A stretch of DNA of 64,000 bases, from positions 248,001-312,000 of the forward strand of contig NZ_CAJPUX010000005.1 in assembly GCF_905397285.1 (NCBI RefSeq), read 5' to 3'. The stretch is from Cupriavidus plantarum (GTDB lineage: Bacteria; Pseudomonadota; Gammaproteobacteria; Burkholderiales; Burkholderiaceae). The notes under the pieces were generated by a model. That model did not search any database. It was not told where the DNA came from and worked only from the letters and a program-made list of their open reading frames with translations. Numbering within the stretch: position 1 is the stretch's first letter; each line of letters begins with the position of its first letter. This document shows positions 63,924 to 64,000 of the stretch, piece by piece. The translations under genes and the position numbers were made by a program.

Positions 63924-64000
63924 TTACAGGTCCGACAGCAGCCTGCCCACTTCCTGCGTGGACGGCACGCGCCGGCCGCGTTCGGCCAGCGCCATCTCGT
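63924..64000 (-). CDS. 3' end of a minus-strand gene, unidentified
   Basis: The last 25 codons of a gene that continues beyond the right edge. The visible C-terminus is EMALAERGRRVPSTQEVGRL followed by four residues and a TAA. Composition is protein-like and the stop is clean, but the fragment is too short to name a family. It is convergent with the nadC-like gene across the terminator. Confidence 0.55.
   Translation of the reverse strand, partial: EMALAERGRRVPSTQEVGRLLSDL

Overview
The window reads as one contiguous stretch of a high-GC betaproteobacterial chromosome, most likely Cupriavidus or a close Burkholderiaceae relative. This is inferred from five stand-alone Bug-family solute-binding proteins, many LysR/TetR/MarR-controlled small catabolic operons, catR-catBC-pcaD, a czcCBA-type metal efflux operon and an imuA-imuB-dnaE2 mutasome. 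No rRNA, tRNA, insertion sequence, prophage or CRISPR array was found. Coding density is high, with many ATGA or TGATG stop/start overlaps.

Layout. 1-1.8 kb: end of an Rnk-like elongation-factor regulator, a Bug protein and a 44-residue membrane peptide. 1.85-7.8 kb: SOS mutasome imuA-imuB-dnaE2 (minus strand) behind a near-perfect LexA box. 7.9-9.4 kb: three small genes. 9.4-15.7 kb: czcCBA-like RND efflux operon (minus) with an acidic secreted protein gene at its head and a strong terminator at its end. 15.8-18.3 kb: a TetR/NmrA-like pair and two small secreted proteins. 18.2-19.9 kb: a two-component system. 20.1-24.0 kb: cupin dioxygenase/SDR/Bug/SDR operon with a convergent IclR regulator. 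24.3-25.3 kb: sterol-desaturase-like membrane hydroxylase. 25.3-29.5 kb: catR divergent from catB-catC-bug-pcaD, the lower catechol ortho-cleavage pathway. 29.5-36.8 kb: oxidoreductases and their regulators, then a periplasmic molybdopterin/cytochrome b module. 36.9-38.5 kb: degenerate HD-GYP/LuxR regulator. 38.5-43.8 kb: CoA-transferase, Bug and CitE-like lyase, with a divergent LysR and a metallo-beta-lactamase-fold hydrolase. 43.8-47.4 kb: Mqo with a signal peptide, a candidate small RNA, manganese catalase and small proteins. 47.5-49.2 kb: ABC-F ATPase. 49.2-58.0 kb: a 12-bp minisatellite, a TetR repressor and a nine-gene operon for fatty-acyl or membrane-lipid modification. 58.1-62.8 kb: LysR, Bug, CoA-transferase, crotonase-fold protein and MarR. 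62.8-64 kb: a NadC-type phosphoribosyltransferase behind a promoter flanked by two inverted copies of one operator.

How it works together. Most of the window is accessory catabolism: a periplasmic Bug protein is placed beside the enzymes that would use its ligand, and a local regulator controls each unit. No TctA/TctB membrane partners are present, so the Bug proteins must use permeases encoded elsewhere or act as sensors. Stress functions are interleaved: SOS mutagenesis, metal efflux, Mn-catalase and the lipid operon. The lipid operon resembles sets known from singlet-oxygen (RpoE/ChrR) regulons but here lies beside a TetR gene. A recurring oddity is the large number of short tandem duplications, often with a 12-bp period, both within genes and between them.
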